Positions 35,073 to 47,539 of a stretch of DNA of 64,000 bases are shown piece after piece (position 1 is the first letter of the stretch; every line of letters starts with the position of its first letter). The stretch comes from Spongospora subterranea f. sp. subterranea (Eukaryota > Endomyxa: Phytomyxea > Phytomyxea > Plasmodiophorida), in the NCBI GenBank assembly GCA_049724395.1, contig JAUGWO010000133.1:1-64000 (forward strand). The letters run 5' to 3'. A program made the position numbers and the translations under genes. Under the pieces are notes generated by a model. It searched no databases and was not told the origin of the DNA. It was given only the letters and a program-made list of their open reading frames with translations.

Positions 35073-37889
35073 TCATTTCCGCTCTACGCTTGGATAGAGA
35101 TGGACGGGACGGTTATCGCTGGTCCTGAGCGGAATCTGGGAGAATACCATACCCTTCTTCTGCACTCCGTGACGGAACGTGATGGCGTTATTGATACGCG
35201 AATCTCGTGCAAGTTGCTCAAGCGCTAGGTTCCAGACGGCCTGGTCCATCGGCAGTTGACAGTGCTCGAACGCAGTGGCTGATAGATGATCCAAAGCCAC
35301 CGGCCCATCCGAAGCTAAAAAACATTGAGACAAATTCCTCCAAAACAAAAAAGAGAGACACCTTTCAAAACTGAGAGTGCTTCTTTGAAAACGAGAACGG
35401 CACGTTCGATGCGATTGGAGTAACGCCTCCTCCTAAATACCATGATAGCGACTGCGGCAACAACTGATAAAAATGCCCCGAAGACTGGTGCATGCTGAGC
35501 AGCCCAATGGCGAATAGCACATTTCATTGGACGCCAAACTTCATCGGTCCACACACTCGGAGGATCTGCGCAATACCGAACAGACATTCCAGTCGTATTT
35601 GATCGAATCATCTCCATTGTCTGAGCAAAAACCGATTCACTCAAAAAGTCAAATCAGCGAATCAAGCCACACTTCAGGAAAATGACTCGACACAAGTTAA
35701 GGTTACAAAAAAAGAGTTAAACAGAAACTTGTGACAAGTAAAATAAATACCTTTCGATGGGCATCTTTATACAATGGTTCTTTGCCATGCAGCTGAAAAA
35801 GGTGCCTATCGACCGTCTCCATTGATACGAACTTCGTGCCTTGTTCTCCACAGACCACAGCTCCGTGGTGCCTAGCACAAAGCGCCTGAACTTCATCGTG
35901 CATATCTTCGGCCAAAACAACAACCTGAACGGTATCAACTTAGCAACAATCATTTGCCGCAGGAGACTGGACATGATCCAGTACACAACAAAGAAGCTTC
36001 TTAAAAAAAAACACTTGACAATGGGTTTTGTGAACGACGAAATATTGCGCCCGAGCTCACCATTGGGTTATCAATACATTCGTTATTCTTAAGAACCAAC
36101 CCGTTCCAGCAGTTCGCGTTGCCAAACTTGTCGCAAATGGCGCGGGATGGACAAGGAACACAATTGGGTATAGGGGCATCAGAAGAACTCGATGGGCAGT
36201 ACCGCACCGGAGGAAGAACGGGCAAATAAGACAAGCCAACCATAGAGACGATGACAACGAACAAAGCTAGAAGAAAATTTCGTAGGGTTGTCGTCTAAAA
36301 AACTTTGTTTAGACCAAGCGTAACACGCATGAAGACCATTGATAAAAAAACGGAAACAATGTACGAGAACGCTTACTTTAGAAGGGGGCCCGGATACAAC
36401 GACGGTCTGACGTACTACACGACGAGGGCTTGACGTGCCTCCCACCGAAAAAAGCTTCCGAGGTTGTACTGCGGTCTAAAGGAGGATTGGGATCATCATC
36501 AATGGAGGAAAGCATGGCAAACCAGTGATGGTGTAACTTGAAGAGACGGCGAATGTCCCGGCACTAGGTGTCCTGACTTGACATTTTCCTGAAACCGAAG
36601 ATTATTTCAATGGCATAAAAATGTCACAGTAAAAATAGTGTGAACTGCTTGACAAACACTCACATCTCGGTATATCTTGGCGGATGAAGTTCTTTCAGGT
36701 CCCATTTCAGTTCTGATAGAAGAGCGAAATGTCGCACGATCCGCGGATTCGTCCTGTAACAGCAAAGACGTTCTCCTCTCTGAAATCTTAGATTCTGTGT
36801 TTCGTTTCTTTGCAGATGAACTTTGAAATAAGTTCTGATCCGAAACAGTAATTTTTGGAGAATCAAACCTCAGCTCTCTTTCAAGAGCAACTGACTGTAA
36901 AAAACTGCATTAAAAAAAACGGCAGAAAAAGCCAACAGGTATTACGGTAGAGGGAGAAGCCATGCGAGATAATTCGTGGGTTGGTTCAGCGTTCGCGACA
37001 CTGGAAGCTTTCGAAAGCTGATTCAATCTAGTGATAAATTTCTGTTGAATGCATAAGCACATCTAAATTCCCAGAATAATGAAGACATATACCGTGGCAA
37101 CCATTGGACTTGGATTAGCAAGTCGCTTTTTGGCAGCGGAAGCACCTACGTCTATTGGTTATCAATCTTGTGAAAAAACAAAAACTCCTTTCAACTACAC
37201 TCCCTACCATCTAATTTTGTTTTTTTGATTGGCGATTGGGACCTTTCATCTTCACCGACGACGTTTTCCACTGCGGTTTCACCTGACAGCTATGAAATGA
37301 TTGCAACAGTAGTTGTTCAGATATTACCAGCTGAACGGTGCCTTTTTCCTGTAGAGGTAGGTTTATCTTCTTGAACAGCTGCCTCTCTACCTGGCGTACC
37401 AACGACTTTTTTTCTTCCTGGGGGTTGCCCGTCGCTTCTGAGTGGAAGAAGCAGCGATTTTCTTTGGAGATTTCAGTGGGGACTTCCGGGGCGAGCTGGA
37501 CTTCCTTTTGGCTAGTTGCGCCATCTGTATAGCGCATAGGACGATGTTAAAAAGTACTGTAAAAGTCATATGATGTAACTTACGCGTTTTTCAGAAAGTT
37601 TTTTTACAGCAAGTGACACGTATTCAGCCTTTTTTACAACGCCAGCGGGTAATGACACCTAAATCCCAAACAAGCACTCAAATTACGAATACAAACGAAA
37701 CAAACGTCGACGAACTTGCTGATCGGTTAGCCAAGTTCGCAACTGAGCGACAGTAAATTCTTTGCCGATGTTGTTTTCGGCACCGTCCCAGTCCGAATCG
37801 GGAACGTTGGCCAGCGCCTCATCGGACAGGTCCAGCAGTGATCCGCCCTGGTCATGGTCCGATTCGGCATCAGCTTTGGACCGCACCAT
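35073..37889 (-). CDS. Src1/Man1-family inner nuclear membrane protein (HeH domain plus MSC)
   Basis: A multi-exon minus-strand gene with its start at ATG 37889. Exon 1 (37889-37716) and exon 2 (37658-37584) join as EFTVAQLRTWLTDQQ|VSLPA, then KKAEYVSLAVKKL, a helix-extension-helix (HeH/SAP-like) DNA-binding domain. A Lys/Ser-rich linker follows (KRKSSSPRKSPLKSPKK), then an exon with NLFQSSSAKKRN. A transmembrane segment (LLALFVVIVSMVGLSYLPV, near 36275-36220) leads to the lumenal Cys-rich stretch CVPCPSRAICDKFGNANC then LVLKNNECIDNP. Further parts are CARHHGAVVCGEQGTKF, VWRPMKCAIRHW, a second TM near 35500-35440, and a winged-helix end SRINNAITFRHG. This is the LEM/Src1-Man1 layout, which anchors chromatin and rDNA at the inner nuclear membrane. 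One extra A in an A7 run (37407-37413) breaks the linker frame. Confidence 0.8.
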
Positions 37890-38288
37890 GGGCGAATACC
37901 TTAACTCCCAGAGTGCCAATCAAATACACTACCACACTCTGAATAACAGCCACTGCGATATTTGCGCAGTCAGATCAGATTGTAGTGCGGTGCGGTGCGA
38001 CTGCGACGTCCATATCACAAGTACTGTACAGATCAACGTTACCATGATACGGTAACGGTATTGGCGATAATTCTACAAAACACAAGTTTACACACCCAAG
38101 TTTGGGTGATTTCGCTTGCCGAGCTTAACAGAAGTGGAGTTAGGGCCTTGCAATCGGTTTAATTCTGGATCGTGATCGACGACTGATCTGCAAGCGCAAT
38201 AGGAATCTGGGAGAAGGCAGAGAAGGAGAGCCAGCAACAGTTTTGCCGACACGAAAAATCGGTTGGTATTGGCGTTATGGTACATTAG

Positions 38289-38940
38289 TCATATTTTAAA
38301 GGGGATTGAATCAGGGGCGGGCTTGGGCACGACCAACTTCTTTGGTTTTTGCGGAATCAACAGTTTCAATTTTCTAGCTGCGCCCCTTCTTTCTTGCATT
38401 ACAGCCTTAAACAACTCCGATTCCTTGAATTTTTCGATAATATTGTTGATGTCATTGGTTTTTGCATCCGCTTTTATAGGTTCCCATAACTCCAGGATCA
38501 TATCAGTCAGGTCTGTATTCCAGTGCATGATAACCTGTTTTTTATGCTGCAGCGATTCCTGCTCAAACGTCTGGTGCACGAGTCGCAGGTTGCCGTCTCC
38601 AATAAAATGGAACAGCTCCATCTGACCTGGTTTTTTGCTCTGGTGGGACAAATGCAACGTCGAATGAATGTGTTTTAGCCGATGGAAATTCGGAGGCCAT
38701 ACGTCCGGTCTACGGCAGACTTCCAGAAAATGCATGGCATATCGCTGAATAACTTGCCGATTTGGAGGCACCATTTCGACTGTTGAGATGGCCAACCGCC
38801 GATCACGTTTTGTGCTGCACAAGGAGGCCCCGTCAATCAATTGTAGCACCGTGTACGGCGTGTCGTGACTCGTGCGTCGTGCCGGACATCATTTGGCGCT
38901 AGCTCAACAGCTGGGGCCGTGGCTTGATTCGTTGGCGCGA
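38289..38940 (-). CDS. Hypothetical protein, about 210 aa
   Basis: A minus-strand frame from about 38855 to 38289 encodes QLIDGASLCSTKRDRRLAIS, NFHRLKHIHSTLHLSHQSKK, and an acidic/amphipathic part VIMHWNTDLTDMILELWEPI, ending in a Lys/Pro-rich tail. Upstream, ATG 38944 opens MPIAPTNQATAPAVELAPND in a different frame, one base out near 38875. The start may therefore lie there with an indel or a short intron. The family is not recognised. Helix-rich composition and absence of a signal peptide suggest a soluble intracellular protein. Confidence 0.5.
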
Positions 38941-39099
38941 TGGGCATTGTAGATATCTCTTTCGGTTATGGAAACCGATTGTGTTAAAAATCGATAAATG
39001 ACCAAATGCCCAAGCCATATCCAACCAGCAGTGACCTCATATATGTTCCATTTGCTGGGGGGCTTTAAGTATCAGCCTGCTGCGCTCAGCTCCGTTTTA

Positions 39100-39405
39100 C
39101 ATCGTGCATTCATCAACAGATTCGAAAAAAGTATGGGCCTTTCCATCCAAATCCGAAAGGATAATGACCAGACGTTGCCCCGTCCGAATCGGAGGACGAA
39201 AGTTATTTTGTTTCGATGTATGCTAACCCCTGTTTACAATTTGCAACAACTGATAAATATATTGGTTCTCAATCTGTTTTGGTCAATTGTCGAAAAGAAT
39301 GATAAACTTTAGTTCTCGTATTCGGGCGGGGCAGCATCTGGTCGTTCTCGTTTCTAAACTGGTCGGACAGGCCCGTACTTGTTTTCGTATTTGTCGATGA
39401 ATACA
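39100..39405. repeat. Inverted repeat, arms about 120 bp
   Basis: About 39100-39225 pairs with about 39280-39405 in inverted orientation. Examples are gaccagacgttgccccgtcc on plus against gaccagatgctgccccgccc on minus, and aaaaaagtatgggcctttcc against aaaacaagtacgggcctgtc. The spacer is about 50 bp. Confidence 0.8.
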
Positions 39406-40124
39406 CAGACAATATAATCAATGCAGGCTTCCACAAGAGGCATTCAAAAGGATTCTGCTTCTGGCCGATGCGGCAATCGTGGGTTGGATAAACTGGAATT
39501 CACTTTCCTGGCCGGCATTTGACGTGCTTGGCAAACGAAACCGGTGCCTTAAGCTGTTGCATGAACCTGGCAACTACGCTGAAAATCACCCTGTGCACCC
39601 TAAGCTACGAAATGAGCAGAATCAAGGTAGTCGTGTGTTAACTCGAACTTAAAGTACTCTTTCTACCTTCCGGTTCCGCCGATGTTGGTCCTGGAAGTGT
39701 TCCCTTGATTGGTGCTTTTTTTGCCAGAATGCTTCACTCTTGATATCATTCTCTGTTGCGACTTCTCAACAAAGGGGTGAACTTTAACGTCAACCGACAA
39801 TCAAGGTGTAAAGTTATTCTGAGGTTTCATAATGTCTATGATTCTGGTTATAGAAAATCATTGATGCTTTGGAAGACGACATACCGCGCCTGATCGTGAA
39901 CCGCACTACAAAATTCCTCTATCTCTTGCCATATCGATATCGTTGCCCAATCCGGTTTATTCGCCAATGGGCAACACTGAACTGAAAAACCTAACTTAAA
40001 AGTTTGTTTTGGACGGTCATCAAGACCGGTTTTGCTTGGGCTTTGTTGACCCCAAGCTAGTTAACTAACTACTGTAGTTCAATTCTGGTATAGCTCAAAT
40101 TTTGTTCAATGCCAACAAACCTCC

Positions 40125-42009
40125 TTAAATTTCAGTATTGCTGGAATAGATTTCTAAAACGACGTTCTCGCGTCGTTCCTCCAAAAATTGCGACCAGACG
40201 ACGGGTTCGACATCTCGGACTCTCTTTAAAAAATTGGCCTCCATCAGTGTCAAGATCATCTTGCTGGCGCTGTCGAACAAGCTCTCGTTGATTCGCGATG
40301 ACATTTTATAGTCGCCCTCAAATAGAAGTTCATAGGATTTCAAGGATTGGCTTGACAAGTTGACCTCCAATGGCGCATTCATGGCCAGATATCTGTCGTA
40401 TATTTTCTTGGCGCAACAGGACAGGGATTGAACGCCATCCAACAAATGATCGTTTCCGGGATTGTTGTCACGCCTTTGAAACAGACTAGTGGCAGCCCTT
40501 CGATAGCTTTCACATTCCTCCCAGAATAAAATATTCTCGACGGCGAACTCGCGCTCCAGCAATTTCCTGTAAGAACATCAGACACTGATTAACGTCAACA
40601 GCAAGCTGTTGCAACACTATTGATTCAACAACTGTTATTAACAGATTTTTCCGAGAAGCAGCAGTGACTGATATAAATTAACGTGGAGCAAATATTTGGG
40701 ATAGTAAACACAGCCCGATCTGATTTGTTTGTACTTGAATGCCTCAAATCCTCGCTTGGTATTAAGAAACGCTTCAAGCAAGCCCGATTCCGATCTGCCC
40801 ACTAGCGTTGATGCCGAACTGCTGGTCCTATACGATTGCAATAAAGGAATCGTGATACTCCTAAACCAGTACCAATAACAACGGTTAAACTCCTGCAAAA
40901 CAGATTGCGACGTTTCAACATATCGCGAATTGCATTAGATTCATGTCATCGGCAGTTCAAAAGAGAATTTAGTCAACGTGAAATCAAACGCTTTAGTATA
41001 GAAAATCTTAGGTAAATACGATATTACGGGCGCCTATACAGCCACAAAGAACAGGGTGTACAGCAACAACGGGCTCCATCTGTTGTTTCGTTTAAAAATA
41101 ACCAACAAGGATTTTGGAAAACCTCAGATGTGTGTGAGTTTTGAAATCTGGGCAATCCCTTTGTTCGTCCTTACGAAGTAATGATAAGATTCGCCAATAT
41201 CGTATCAACAAAGAATGTGATCATCATCCCCAACAATTTCAGATCTTCTGAGTCCACTTCTCTTGCCCGATTAGGGTTCTGCAGAGAAAAAACCAGAAAA
41301 ACCCGATCGCCCCCGCCAATCCCGTTCGCTTCAGGGAGAGTTTAATCCCATGCACATCAACAACAATCCGCAATTGTAGGGCCAATAGGACGAAAAGGGC
41401 AAATACAACAACCGTTTTTTTACCGGCGATGCTTTCAAACTCTTCCACGATGGCGTTGCCGAATGCTACCTCGGCAATAGGTTTGAACAATACATCCTTA
41501 TGGTTTAAAGCGTAAGCCAACTGAACTGTGATCTGGAGTAACGCGCTCGCGATGATGAAGGCTAATTGGGCCTTCCAATTCATTAAGATTTTGGAAATTC
41601 TGATGTAAATTGCGAGCCGAGTTTCCTCCATTGGCCTATTGCTCTCCCGCGCGAGCTTTAGTTGGTCGCGAGTACGGTTGAAAGCCAGGAACAGACTGGT
41701 TCCAATAACGAGGAACATATCGCAGCTTAATGAGATACATGCCTGGGGAACGACGATAGAGTAAAATGTCGGAACATTGGGGATGACAAAGTTGGCGGTA
41801 ATGGACAGAGTGAACCCGGCCGAAAACAATGTGGCACTCAACATTTGGAGAGGACCTAGGAATTTGATTGGCGCTAAATGGCGGCGCCGGTAAAAAAGTG
41901 AAAAAACGACGATCTGGTAGATGAGCTGAACGGCGCCCCAACACCACCATAGAATTAATACTGTGTTGGCGGTTGAACTGTTCATGGCACTGCCATCGGA
42001 TACGGTCAT
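40125..42009 (-). CDS. 7TM-RGS protein, copy 2
   Basis: Exon 1 (42009-41175, ATG 42009) encodes seven probable membrane spans, with motifs VVFSLFYRRRHLAPIKFL, LFLAFNRTRDQLKL, QLAYALNHKDVLF and LRIVVDVHGIKLSLKRTGLA. Exon 2 (40892-40735) encodes SGLLEAFLNTKRGFEAF. It joins exon 3 (40566-40125) as EAFK|KLLEREFAVENILFWEE, a canonical RGS-domain opening, continuing INESLFDSASKMILTLMEAN. RGS domains accelerate GTP hydrolysis by G-alpha. The 7TM-RGS fusion is known from plants (AtRGS1) and several protists and fungi. One frame break sits at an A6/T6 run (41287-41292) before the last membrane span, and the phase across the first intron is not fully resolved. Copy 1 is at 5032-6556. Confidence 0.8.
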
Positions 42010-42291
42010 CTCAAATTAAGTTTGAAAATTAGATTCTTAGTCGAAGATTGATCAGCAAACAGAATCCCGCCATAGAATCGATTTTGAATATCTTGAGTTC
42101 GATTTTAAATCTGGATTGTGGTGTCTTGACGCGGAAGGATTTATCAGATTTGGACAATAGCAGAGCAGCATGATGACGCATTTAGCCCTTCGGCCTGCTC
42201 CTTCAAGCTTCAAACTCCCAAGATGGTGAACTTGGAGCACGTCGATTAGGAAGCGGTTAGAGTGAACAGAAGATCAGGGGATAACGAGAAT

Positions 42292-42624
42292 CTAAGTGGA
42301 GAGAATCAACGGCGTCGGCGATGTCTGCATACTTGGGCAGTGATCTCTGATAGGTTCATTCGACAAACCCCGGTGCTGTGTAGGAACAAAATAATTGTCC
42401 ACGATGCGGATGAAGCAGGTAGTAGAGGACTCTTTGAGTAGGACCTTTAGCGTGAAATCTAGTCCTTGAAAAAATGTTCGGATTGTATCACAATTTTGCT
42501 CCATTCCAGGCAGGCGAAGCTGATCATCAGGCCCAAAATTAATTCCCGTAATGTATAAAACAAAGGGTGATACGAAAATGATCCTAATCCCACCAGTAGG
42601 CCTGTCATGGCCAATACTCAACAA
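42292..42624 (-). CDS. Caspase/metacaspase-like N-terminal fragment
   Basis: The minus strand contains FVLYITGINFGPDDQLRLPG, then CDTIRTFFQGLDFTLKVLLK. This matches in outline the start of peptidase C14 domains: a beta strand ending in N-F, an R.PG..D stretch, then a helix with F..L.F. No catalytic His or Cys segment was found 3' of 42292, so this is a fragment or has unidentified exons. No ATG in good context precedes it; the frame may begin at a 3' splice site (CATGACAG|GCC). It overlaps the start of the small plus-strand gene at 42607. Confidence 0.35.
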   Translation of the reverse strand: MLSIGHDRPTGGIRIIFVSPFVLYITGINFGPDDQLRLPGMEQNCDTIRTFFQGLDFTLKVLLKESSTTCFIRIVDNYFVPTQHRGLSNEPIRDHCPSMQTSPTPLILST

Positions 42625-42813
42625 GACCTGCTATCCGATATGGCCAAAGATGCACGATACGCGCTACAGATTGTTGATCTCACTGAGGCCGGGCTTTGGT
42701 ACGTTTGCTATTTCCTAATCATGTAGGACCGATCTACTTTTAATTTCCGTTTTTCTAGTGACGAGTTAGGTGAGGAGGCCGAGTCGAAAATGTGTTTGGA
42801 AACACAAAATTGA
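42607..42813 (+). CDS. Small protein, 48 aa, two exons
   Basis: Exons 42607-42698 and 42759-42813 total 147 nt, are in frame, and end in TGA. The first encodes MANTQQDLLSDMAKDARYAL then QIVDLTEAGL; the second encodes an acidic tail DELGEEAESK. The intron is 60 nt (TTG|GTACG ... TTCTAG|TG). It is helix-prone and soluble. No family was recognised. Confidence 0.45.
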
Positions 42814-43149
42814 AAGTGTAATTCCACTTACGTCATATTGATTAAATTTATATATGCAATTTGTAATGATAAATGCCTAAGTATGCCTCTCCGAAAACGG
42901 ATCTTGATCTAAAAATGGAATCGGTTAAGACAACGGACTGAGAACGTTTGAATTTATCAACTAAGATACAGAACAAAAAAAATGCAAAGCGTTATCATTC
43001 ACATTGTTTTGACTGGAAGCACGACCGAGTAAAACACTGGATAACGCAATGTGCGAGAGATAACTAAAGAATGAATTTGAGAATGAACTGTTGAATAAGA
43101 CAGCACACAATTTGAGGAATGAACGAACAGTGAAAATTACCGTTGGCTG

Positions 43150-46100
43150 GAATGCTGCTGAACAAAATGGCATCATCCACATCATTTGTATCTTGACTCT
43201 CTGCAAGTCATCTCATTGTTGGTAAAACCAAATACGATGAACAGCGTTACAAACCCATGTTTGCTAAACTAGCAGTCCTGGACGCAATTATATCTGGGTC
43301 ATCCGATATGCTGAACGGTAGTCCAAACTTGGATGGTAACAACTCCAAAATGTACGAGACCGAGGCTAGAAAACAGCAAGAGGTAGTTAATAAACGAACG
43401 AAGGCAAAATCATCATTTGCTACTATTGTTGCAAACGCCAGAACAAATAATACCTTCGATGATAGCAAGGGAAAATCCAGACTCGCCAAAATTTCTTTGT
43501 TTCTCATCACTAATGGAACGAAGAATATGCCCAAGCCGACAATTAATACTATAAGAACGGAAGATGATTATCTTGAAGGTACATGCGATGTGATACGGTA
43601 GTAAACCCATACTTTGATGTGTAGGCATGAACTACAACCCATACAACGATAGGGAACAAAGCATCTGCATCAACCACAGCTTCCTCGTTGCCTAAACCAA
43701 GTCATGTCCCTACGCCGACACAAAATCTCTAAACGTACCAGAATATGTGCGACATGATTGATGAATGGATGCGATGGTCTGCACCAACGTGTACAGCATA
43801 TCGGTTGGGACGCACTGTAAGATTAGGAAAAGGGCATTAGAATAAAAACATGTACGGGAAGTTACAGGTCACCTGTGTCTCTAATTGGGAGAGCGTAGTG
43901 ATTGATGTGTGAAATGGAAAGTCAGATGGGAGGGAGATTAAGGCCGAACCTGAATACAAGGCTTGAGTGCTATGGAATATCAACAAATCTGGCACAGAGC
44001 AATGGGATGGGCAAAAAGACAAAAAAATTACAAGAAAAACAACCAACCCACATGATAAGTCCGATATTTATATGAAAATGTGGCATAATTACCGGAATCC
44101 GTCGAGGTGACGTGTTCACTGGGACTTGGGGGAACCTGATTGACTGGAGAAGTCATTAGTCCTGTAGCAAAATTAGTCCCGGTAAAGCCGCTTGAATCGG
44201 ATACATTTCTACCAGGAGGAGGAGCCGCCAGATGGTATTCATGAGGGCATCTGAAATCATCACGAATGCCGAGTTGCTCTTGGCTCAGGCACCACATCCA
44301 GCGAATCTTTTTTCGAAATTTGGTGTCGTTATCAACTTCTATCGAAGTCTGTAATCTGCCAAGTGTTCTAAATGCCAAAAATGAATCGATGAAGACCTTC
44401 GCAAGCTCGAGATCAAGAAAAAACACAACAACGTGATATTAAGTTTTCACACCTTGTAATACGGGGATAGATCATCCGATGAACATGTAGCCGGATCGTA
44501 TCAAGTTGGCCGCCATCGGTCTGGATGTGATAAGCGCGGGTGAGGAAAATGACCAAATACTCCAGGAACGCGTTTATCGCCTCCGCGGTCACTTTTCGTA
44601 AGGGATCCTGAAAAGGTAAATTGATATATAAACCAGGCACATATGATTGCCTCGGAAAAGTCAATACTTTCAAAGCGTCTCTTAAAAGCGACATCCATTG
44701 TTTGATCAACTGCCCGATACGCTGCCTCTCGTCAAGCATTAATCGATTAAAGGCAGTCTGAGTTGAAACAGCTCATCAATACTAAAATAAGTAGATCACC
44801 GAAGCGAAGATATTCGGAAAGAATTGAAAACAGCGAAAAAAACCGAAACGAAAATGCAAGGAACAAGAAAATGGTTGGAAAATATACCTGAGCAATCCGA
44901 TCTGGGTGATGATAGTAGAAGCCGCGACGATCAGTAGCATGAACCCTAGAATCGGTCAAGCCCTACCGCAATTCAGTTTGGAAACTTTAGTAGCTAAGCA
45001 AGGCACCGACAATTGATACGAGATTATGAAGTTTCAAGCGTCGTTCCGCAGGCGTTTCAACGCGCACGCTTTCTTTTTGCTGATCTTCATATTGTGTCTA
45101 AAGAAGAGAAAATAATGTAAAGATTTTGCGATTCAGATTACGTAATCGGGCAATACTTCGAGCTGCTTTAAAACCTGTTCGAGCGACGCGCAGTTGCGCT
45201 TCATACTAGAGATCGGCTCAGGGACAACAAGATCTTCGACCGGGACAAACCGTGAGACTGCCGGGTCGTATTGTATCAGGCACGACGCATCCAACTCGAA
45301 AAAATCTCTGTAAAAGGCAGATCAGTAAAAAGATGTGCCGCATCACGAGAACGGTTAAAATTAGTCGGTTGACAGCAAACGATCGTTTGCAAACTAACTT
45401 AAAGAATTGCTTAAGAGTTTCAGTGTACTTGCGTTTTTGTCGGATTTGATACAAGGTGTCCACAGGGAGAAGGTTGTCGGAAACCGAATGACGAAAAAAG
45501 AAAAAAAGAACGAGTTCAATTACAGATTATTTGAGAGGATTCGGTCAGAAAGTTGCGAAAGCATTCGAGTAAGCCAATCCACAGTATGTACTTCGACTTG
45601 TATCAGTGCATCCAAATGCAACCGGCACGTTTCATAATACGTTCGACCCGCATTACTCAATGTATCCATAGCCCAGCGATCCCAACGCGCCAAATCATCT
45701 AAAAGGAATTTTACTTGAGCAGATAGCAAACTCGATTTGCAAGCCGACGTGTACAAAATCATCAAAAAACTGCAGGATAAAAAAAGAGTTGGGAAAGTCG
45801 GGGAACCGATTCAGATGAGTGGCGTTGGACAGCAAATACTGTACAAAGACCTTTCATTGACTGTTCAACGCGACGCCGTGTTGAGCTCAGCTTGACCATA
45901 TGTTTTTCATGAAGCGTGATACAGGATCTAATTTTCGATTCATATCGCTTGAGTTCACCAATGGGCGAATCTGTACCATGACAGTCAGTTAAACAGCAAT
46001 GCTGTAATGCCTTGAAGGTTTGAAGAATCAGCAAAGGTGGCAAAAATTTGAACTACTGCAAAGAAGGTATGCAAATACTTCGATGAAACAATTCCACAAG

Positions 46101-47002
46101 GGTGTCGACAAATGCTAGCATACCGTACCTGGACGAGTTTTGTGGAAAAAGAATTTTCCAAACCTGTCGCGAAAGCTGTTGGATTTGAATTCATCAATGA
46201 CTTTAGTTGCCAGAGTGTGGACAGAATACGGTTCGCTGGCACTCTCTGATGTCTGTTATTCACAGAGTCAATGTTTCGATAAATTACCAGAATTATGAGC
46301 CTTCGGGCTATTCACGTAAAAGATAAACACATTTTAATTTGGCGCTGGTCGTTCAAAGCCGCTTAGACTACTATCACAAAGAATTGAACTGAATTGGGAA
46401 GAATTAGCATACCACTGAATCATTAGACGGCATTTGTTTGAAACAAGGGACAGGAGCATTGATATCCGAAGGAGGGTCTTTTTTTTCTTCGATATCGATA
46501 GACGAAATGAGATCCATTTGCGCCTAAAAACGTCGGCTTTATCAAGTTACATATGCGACAGAAAACCACGAAAAACCAACTCCTCCTTCGGAGGTTCGGA
46601 CAAAACGTTAATTGAATCAAATTTCCCCGTATGCCAAATGGGTCAGCAAAACACAAGAATAGGTCGTTCACATTCTTGAAGTCGAACCAAAACGTTGACA
46701 TCTGAAAACGAAGCCTTAGGGACGAGATAAAAACCTATTTTCGAAAAGGAAAGCCAGTGTCCAGCGAAAAATCATTCCAACACGACCTCTCGTGCAGTTA
46801 AAGCAATTGATGTTGATACCTGAAAACACCACTCCCCGTTTTTTTGCTCGTCAGCAGTTTGTTGAAAGTGTCGTACAGGTTTATCACCGACAATGTCATG
46901 TTCCAGGGACCCACGGAGCTGTTCTAGCCAAGCCGGGACGCTGGCTACGACGTCGCCGATGAACGCCTCGGATGAGCTCGCGTCCATTGACGTACCCTCC
47001 AT
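43150..47002 (-). CDS. VPS9-domain Rab GEF, RME-6/GAPVD1-like
   Basis: A multi-exon minus-strand gene starting at ATG 47002 (MEGTSMDASSSEAFIGDVVA). A RasGAP-like segment TLATKVIDEFKSNSFRDRFG lies near 46215-46155. Middle exons include HEKHMVKLSSTRRRVEQSMK and FFELDASCLIQYDPAVSRFV. The C-terminal VPS9 domain is spread over several exons: LDTIRLHVHRMIYPRI (near 44510-44465), LQTSIEVDNDTKFRKKIRWM then CLSQEQLGI (near 44350-44265), VDADALFPIVVWVVVHAYTS (near 43675-43610) and ISDEKQRNFGESGFSLAIIE (near 43510-43450). VPS9 domains activate Rab5/Vps21 GTPases in endocytosis. RasGAP plus VPS9 is the RME-6/GAPVD1 arrangement. The RasGAP call rests on one short segment, and the exact 3' end is uncertain. 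Confidence 0.6.
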
Positions 47003-47447
47003 TTTGGTTAGTTCAGTTATCAGCTCATGTAATAGCTGGCTCCAGCAAACAAGTCTAAGCCTGTTGCAAGATGATGAAATCCGTCACTCAAAATGTTCGC
47101 CGGAAAAACGTATCTCGACGTTCAAAAGTGCGGCATTTGTGCGATTTATGCGAAAAGCAGGGTCGGGAGTTGTCAAAGCGAATAAGCGCAGCCCAATGCG
47201 TCTGTAGATCGTTTTGACGCGGCTGTGATACGGTGCGTCCGAGATAGTCGCTGGACTCGATGCCCACACGATCAACGCCTACAGTACATACGTACCTACA
47301 CTTCGTCATTGTCGATTAATTGATGTCATTGCGTGTAGGTTGACTGAAGTTTTTTTTGCAAACACGAACGATTGTAGTGATGCAGCGTTGTTATTTGATA
47401 CACATATATGAAAGCAAAAATGCAGCTTGCTGTTATAAGGTTAGAAG

Positions 47448-47533
47448 GAAACTGCATGAAGGTTTCATCTGCAGCGATTTCAACCTCAACATTATTGGAT
47501 TTAAAGATTTGGCTGAAACCTTCATGCAGTTTC
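47448..47533. repeat. Perfect 20-bp inverted repeat, 46-nt loop
   Basis: gaaactgcatgaaggtttca at 47448-47467 is the exact reverse complement of 47514-47533. It lies at the start of the transposase relic and could be part of a terminal inverted repeat or a hairpin. Confidence 0.9.
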
Positions 47534-47539
47534 ATGCCA

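Noticed and set aside
43247-43534. Minus-strand ORF that looks like a membrane protein (FVLAFATIVAN)
   Set aside because: The overlapping minus frame gives the conserved VPS9 C-terminal motif; the hydrophobic frame is probably out of frame or intronic.
43257-43601. 114-codon plus-strand ORF
   Set aside because: It overlaps, antisense, the end of the VPS9 gene, whose GESGFSLAIIE motif reads on minus; treated as a shadow.
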